Assembly: GCA_942493365.1 (NCBI GenBank)
Contig: OW818697.1
Span: forward strand, 1,612,001 to 1,676,000
Direction of reading: 5' to 3'
Length of the DNA: 64,000 nucleotides
From: UBA8949 sp942493365
Lineage (GTDB): Bacteria; Bacillota; Clostridia; Saccharofermentanales; UBA5734
Positions 60,859 to 64,000 of this stretch are shown one piece after another; position 1 is the stretch's first letter; each line of letters opens with the position of its first letter. The notes below the pieces were generated by a model. It made no database searches, had not been told where the DNA came from, and saw nothing but the letters and a program-made list of their open reading frames with translations. A program made the translations under genes and the position numbers.

Positions 60859-62724
60859 TTAAGGTCTCCCCGCCTGATCATAGACCCTGCTGACTTTGAA
60901 CAGCCGATCCAGTTTGTAGGTTGCGCTGTTGCGCATGGTATAGCCATTGACTGGCGTTTTGTCGACATAAATGTAATTGCTGCCGGGGTACATGTAAGCT
61001 GTCGTGCCGAGGCCGCCGAACAGAATAAAGCCCTGGTTTTGCAGCCAGATCGACCGTTCGTCCGCGCCCGTTAAAAATGAACCGTTCGGATAATTCAAAA
61101 AAGCCACCGGACCAGTCAGCGCGCCAACTTGAGCCAGCCATTTGCCGGTGTCGGCCTGAATGCGTTCCAGGCTCTGGTTGCGGGCGTCAATAAAACCGTA
61201 AGTTGATGAGGCAAAAAGCCAGCCCGTGTTTTTCAAACGGTTGATGATGGTTTGCACGGCCGCTTTGTTTTCGGCAATCTGCGCCGACGACAGGCTGATC
61301 GGCGCAAACCCATTGTCCTGCAAGGCCGCATTGCGATCATCCAGCTGATCCTCCTCCGTCACCTGACCGAAAATGCATTCATAGCCGGTCAGCGAAATCG
61401 TGCCTTTGGCGCCATCGTGCGAAAAGTCAGGGTGGGCGCTGACAAACAAGTCGAGGATGCCAATGGCCTCACCTTGACGATCGACGGTCATCTGCCCGCT
61501 GCTGTTTTGGTATTCGGCGCTGACTTCGCCCCCTTCATCCAGCACCAAATCCCAGGCGTTGCCGGTTTGGCGGCGCGAGGCATAATAGTTGAGCCCCTCA
61601 ATGACCAGCACCAACGGTTTTTTGCCTTCCGGCAGCTCGAGCTGGGCGACACGCCGATCACTGGTGTAGATGCGGCTGGAATCAATCAGGATGTAATTGT
61701 TGGCATATAACTCAGCCAGCATGGCGCTGAATTCCCCGGTTGTCATCATCGAATCGTTGGCGGCATCGGCATAGCTGTCGCCGTCAAAAGCGGCAGCATT
61801 GTTGTTAATCAACGGTTTGATGCTGATCAATTCGATGCGCCCGTTGTAGGGCAGCAAAACAGCCGGCAGGTGCGTCGCGCATGCCGTCAGATCAGCCTGA
61901 ATAACAGTGTCTTCGGTGTAAACAGCGGCCATTTTCTGCAGCGCCTTTTGCGCCGAAAGAAAGCGCCCGCCAGCCATCAGCGCTTGCGCCTCGTCGAGCA
62001 ATGGCCGATACATTTCCGTCCGGCATTCGTCCATGCGCAGACGAGCCTGGTCGTGGACATAGCCTGCCAGCTCAGCGTGGTCAAGGATCGTCGCAAAGCC
62101 GGCCCAGGCCGCCCAATAATGGTCCGCCTCAAAATCAGCCATCGCCGTCATCATCATGGCCTGACCGCCCGTCATGCGCTCAAATTCACTGGGCAGTTCG
62201 CCGATGGCATCCTGCAGATTGGGCAACGTTGCCAGCTGGCTAAAAGCGTTTTCCAGGATAGGCAAACTGGTTTTGCCTTGCAGATAATCCTGACACAAGC
62301 CGCGCAAAAATGCGATCAGTCGAACCGCGGAGACTTCGGCCATTTTTTCAGCGAAGGTCAATTCGTTGTTGTTGAGCGTCATTTGATCCAGCAGATGGTT
62401 TTCGATCGATGCCAACTGCGCATTGGTAACCGCTTCCATTTCTGCCAGGGCGTGCTGAAAGTTTTTCTGCTGCTGATCGAGCAAGCCCGACGTCAGCGCA
62501 TTGCCCTGCGTCAGGCGATAAATGGCAATCGCGTCGTCATAGCGGTTTTCAGTCATGGCCAGTTTAAAGTCCTTGAGGACCGCGTCAGTTCGCTGATCGC
62601 CGGTCACGATGTAAAGACCGACAATGACAGCCACGGTCAAGGCCACCGCAAGCAGAATGATCAGCAGGCGGCGCACCACGGGATTGCCGGTTTGTTCGTC
62701 GCGAATGTAGACCGTCTTGGCCAT
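60859..62724 (-). CDS. Polysaccharide-deacetylase-like membrane protein, catalytically degenerate
   Basis: 621 residues from the ATG after GGAAGAG. One transmembrane segment (about 19-40), a helical domain of about 230 residues, then a NodB-like domain with HPDFSHDGAKGTISLTGYE (431-449) and SLERIQADTGKWLAQV. In active relatives the first metal motif reads like LSFDDVNYY and a later one like FASHTWGH. Here they read VIEGLNYY (374-381) and FASSTYGF (504-511). So the Asp and both His ligands are lost, and deacetylase activity is unlikely. It may bind glycans instead. It starts one base after the topoisomerase stop. The comparison with relatives is from memory. Confidence 0.75.
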   Translation of the reverse strand: MAKTVYIRDEQTGNPVVRRLLIILLAVALTVAVIVGLYIVTGDQRTDAVLKDFKLAMTENRYDDAIAIYRLTQGNALTSGLLDQQQKNFQHALAEMEAVTNAQLASIENHLLDQMTLNNNELTFAEKMAEVSAVRLIAFLRGLCQDYLQGKTSLPILENAFSQLATLPNLQDAIGELPSEFERMTGGQAMMMTAMADFEADHYWAAWAGFATILDHAELAGYVHDQARLRMDECRTEMYRPLLDEAQALMAGGRFLSAQKALQKMAAVYTEDTVIQADLTACATHLPAVLLPYNGRIELISIKPLINNNAAAFDGDSYADAANDSMMTTGEFSAMLAELYANNYILIDSSRIYTSDRRVAQLELPEGKKPLVLVIEGLNYYASRRQTGNAWDLVLDEGGEVSAEYQNSSGQMTVDRQGEAIGILDLFVSAHPDFSHDGAKGTISLTGYECIFGQVTEEDQLDDRNAALQDNGFAPISLSSAQIAENKAAVQTIINRLKNTGWLFASSTYGFIDARNQSLERIQADTGKWLAQVGALTGPVAFLNYPNGSFLTGADERSIWLQNQGFILFGGLGTTAYMYPGSNYIYVDKTPVNGYTMRNSATYKLDRLFKVSRVYDQAGRP

Positions 62725-62725
62725 G

Positions 62726-64000
62726 TCAGGACTCTTCCAGGCCAAGCTGTCGGTTGGTCAGCGTGTTTTCGCGGATGTAAGTGCCGACCGCCGGCAGATT
62801 TTTGTTGCGGTAATACTGCGGTTCGGTGATGTCGGTATCGGACAGGCGGCGGAAGGTGGCCATCGTGCTGCCCTTTTTCGACAGCAGCACCTGCACGCCC
62901 TGCGTCGAACGGGTGGTCTTGATCGGAACCAGCTTGCTGTTGAAGACCAGAGCCTTGCGAATGTTGCTGGTGACCACATAGTCCTCATCGTCCAGCAAAT
63001 GATGGATGGCGACCAGCGGCGATGCCACGGCATAGGCGTTGATCAGCTTCTTGCGATTGGTCTTGGTTTCGTAGGCCACAAGCGGCACCTTGGCGATTTT
63101 GCCGCCGGCAAAGCCAAACAGCAGATGACCGGCGTAGTCCTCGGTCATGTGAATAAAGACAATGCGCTCGCCGTCTTCGAGGCCAAGCAGATTGGGTGTG
63201 TATTCGCCGAGGTCGGACGGCTTGTGGTCCTTGACCTCGAAGCACTTGAGCTTGTAGACCGTCCCGCGGTCGGAGAACAGCAGCAGATCGGATTTGTTTT
63301 TGCCCTCGAGATCCTGGACGATCTGGTCGTCTTCCTTGGTCTTAAGATCGCCGGCACTGCGCAGCGAGGTCAGGGCAATCTTTTTGAGATAGCCGTGCTC
63401 GGTCAGGAAGAGGCGCAGGCGGAAGTCCTCGATAAACTGATGATCGGTCAGCACTTCGACATCGTCCTCGTGCACCAGCTGCGTCAGGCGTGGTTTGCCG
63501 AATTTTTTAGCGACCGCTTCGAGTTGTTTGACGATCACTTTGTCTATGCGTTCGCTGTTCTTCAGCGTGGCTTCCAGCTCGGCGATCTCATCGAGGATAT
63601 TTTTGATATCTGCGGTCCGTTGCAGAATGTACTGGCGGTTGAGCTGACGCAGCCGAATCTCGGCGACATACTCGGCCTGCACGGCATCAATGTTGAAACC
63701 GGCCATCAGGTTGGGGACAACCTCGGTCTCCTTCTCGGTCTCTCGGACAATACGCACAGCTTTGTCGATATCCAGCAAAATCTTTTCCAGGCCGCGCAGC
63801 AGGTGCAGGCGCTCCTGCTTTTTGCCCAGATCGAAGACCGTCTCGCGCCGCACGCAGGTGCGCCGCCAGGACAGCCATTCGCCCAAGATACCCTTGACGC
63901 CCAGCACGCGCGGCGTGCCGTTGATCAGGATGTTGAAGTTGCAGGGGAAGGTGGTCTGCAGCGAGGTGAAGCGGAATATCTTCTGCATCAGGGCATCGGG
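62726..64000 (-). CDS. Type IIA topoisomerase subunit A, C-terminal part (ParC-like), cut by right edge
   Basis: 424 residues are visible; the 5' end with the catalytic tyrosine is outside. The part seen starts in the breakage-reunion core (QTTFPCNFNILINGTPRVL), continues with the coiled-coil gate (about 80-180) and ends in a beta-pinwheel of repeated strands (LLFSDRGTVYKLKCFEV, LLFGFAGGKIAKVPL). The GyrA box (QRRGGKG-like) is not visible in the pinwheel, which favours topoisomerase IV ParC over gyrase. It cuts and passes DNA with a ParE/GyrB partner. Confidence 0.9.
   Translation of the reverse strand, partial: PDALMQKIFRFTSLQTTFPCNFNILINGTPRVLGVKGILGEWLSWRRTCVRRETVFDLGKKQERLHLLRGLEKILLDIDKAVRIVRETEKETEVVPNLMAGFNIDAVQAEYVAEIRLRQLNRQYILQRTADIKNILDEIAELEATLKNSERIDKVIVKQLEAVAKKFGKPRLTQLVHEDDVEVLTDHQFIEDFRLRLFLTEHGYLKKIALTSLRSAGDLKTKEDDQIVQDLEGKNKSDLLLFSDRGTVYKLKCFEVKDHKPSDLGEYTPNLLGLEDGERIVFIHMTEDYAGHLLFGFAGGKIAKVPLVAYETKTNRKKLINAYAVASPLVAIHHLLDDEDYVVTSNIRKALVFNSKLVPIKTTRSTQGVQVLLSKKGSTMATFRRLSDTDITEPQYYRNKNLPAVGTYIRENTLTNRQLGLEES

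Noticed and set aside
1..64000. CRISPR arrays, insertion sequences and rRNA genes
   Set aside because: I saw no regularly spaced repeats, no transposase motifs with terminal inverted repeats, and no rRNA sequence anywhere in the window.

Overview
The window reads as a chromosomal segment of an anaerobic, fermentative Bacillota (Clostridia-type) bacterium with mid-range G+C. The reasons are the gene orders phoH-(7TM-HD)-ybeY-era-recO, rny-ymdB and efp-asp23-amaP-DUF2273-nusB-xseA-xseB-ispA-dxs-nadK-argR-recN, a PyrR-attenuated pyr operon, strong AGGAGG-type ribosome binding sites, and an NADH-linked trimeric [FeFe] hydrogenase. I cannot name the genus. Most genes lie on the minus strand in tightly packed operons with many 1-4 base start/stop overlaps. 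No intergenic gap exceeds 300 bases, and I see no insertion sequence, prophage or CRISPR array.

Region by region. 1-16.2 kb (minus): a pyrimidine operon starts from a PyrR-type leader at 16.04-16.2 kb and runs pyrR-pyrB-pyrC-pyrF-carB-pyrK-pyrD and an unusual pyrE-like gene. carA is absent. The operon appears to continue into a DUF45 metallopeptidase, a short-chain dehydrogenase, an RluA-type pseudouridine synthase, an unrecognised membrane protein and a MoxR/DUF58/transglutaminase cluster cut by the left edge. 16.2-18.6 kb (plus): tRNA-Leu(CAA), a 10-TM permease, tRNA-(CAT) and tRNA-Tyr behind a consensus promoter, and a DUF1648 protein. 18.6-21.7 kb (minus): murD, an EamA permease with a histidine-rich tail, and an alpha/beta hydrolase. 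21.8-27.5 kb (plus): tRNA-Leu(CAG), an O-acetylhomoserine sulfhydrylase, a DUF4160 / DUF2442-HTH pair, a transglutaminase-like protein and an XPD/DinG helicase fused to a PD-(D/E)XK nuclease domain. 27.5-44.1 kb (minus): the recO/era/ybeY/HD/phoH block, two DUF881 proteins, rluD-lspA, a lone solute-binding lipoprotein, ymdB, rny and hydCBA. 44.2-45.1 kb (plus): a frameshifted pseudouridine synthase. 45.0-56.2 kb (minus): the recN-to-efp housekeeping block, endonuclease IV and yqeG. 56.3-59.6 kb (plus): aspartokinase, then a heliorhodopsin followed 13 bases later by a tocopherol-cyclase-like protein. 59.6-64 kb (minus): a PQQ-type sugar dehydrogenase lipoprotein, a polysaccharide-deacetylase-like protein lacking its catalytic residues, and the C-terminal part of a type II topoisomerase A subunit.

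The strongest candidate for something new is the two-gene unit at 57.86-59.59 kb. It is a heliorhodopsin with all its expected chromophore-pocket residues, in an apparently anaerobic fermenter, coupled to a tocopherol-cyclase-fold protein and preceded by a near-perfect 22-bp palindrome. Other points of interest are the missing carA, the atypical pyrE-like protein, a Rex-like operator upstream of the hydrogenase genes, the catalytically degenerate deacetylase-like protein, the metal-binding tail on the EamA permease, and a probable leaderless yqeG transcript. All calls rest on reading the sequence and remembered family motifs; no database search was run.
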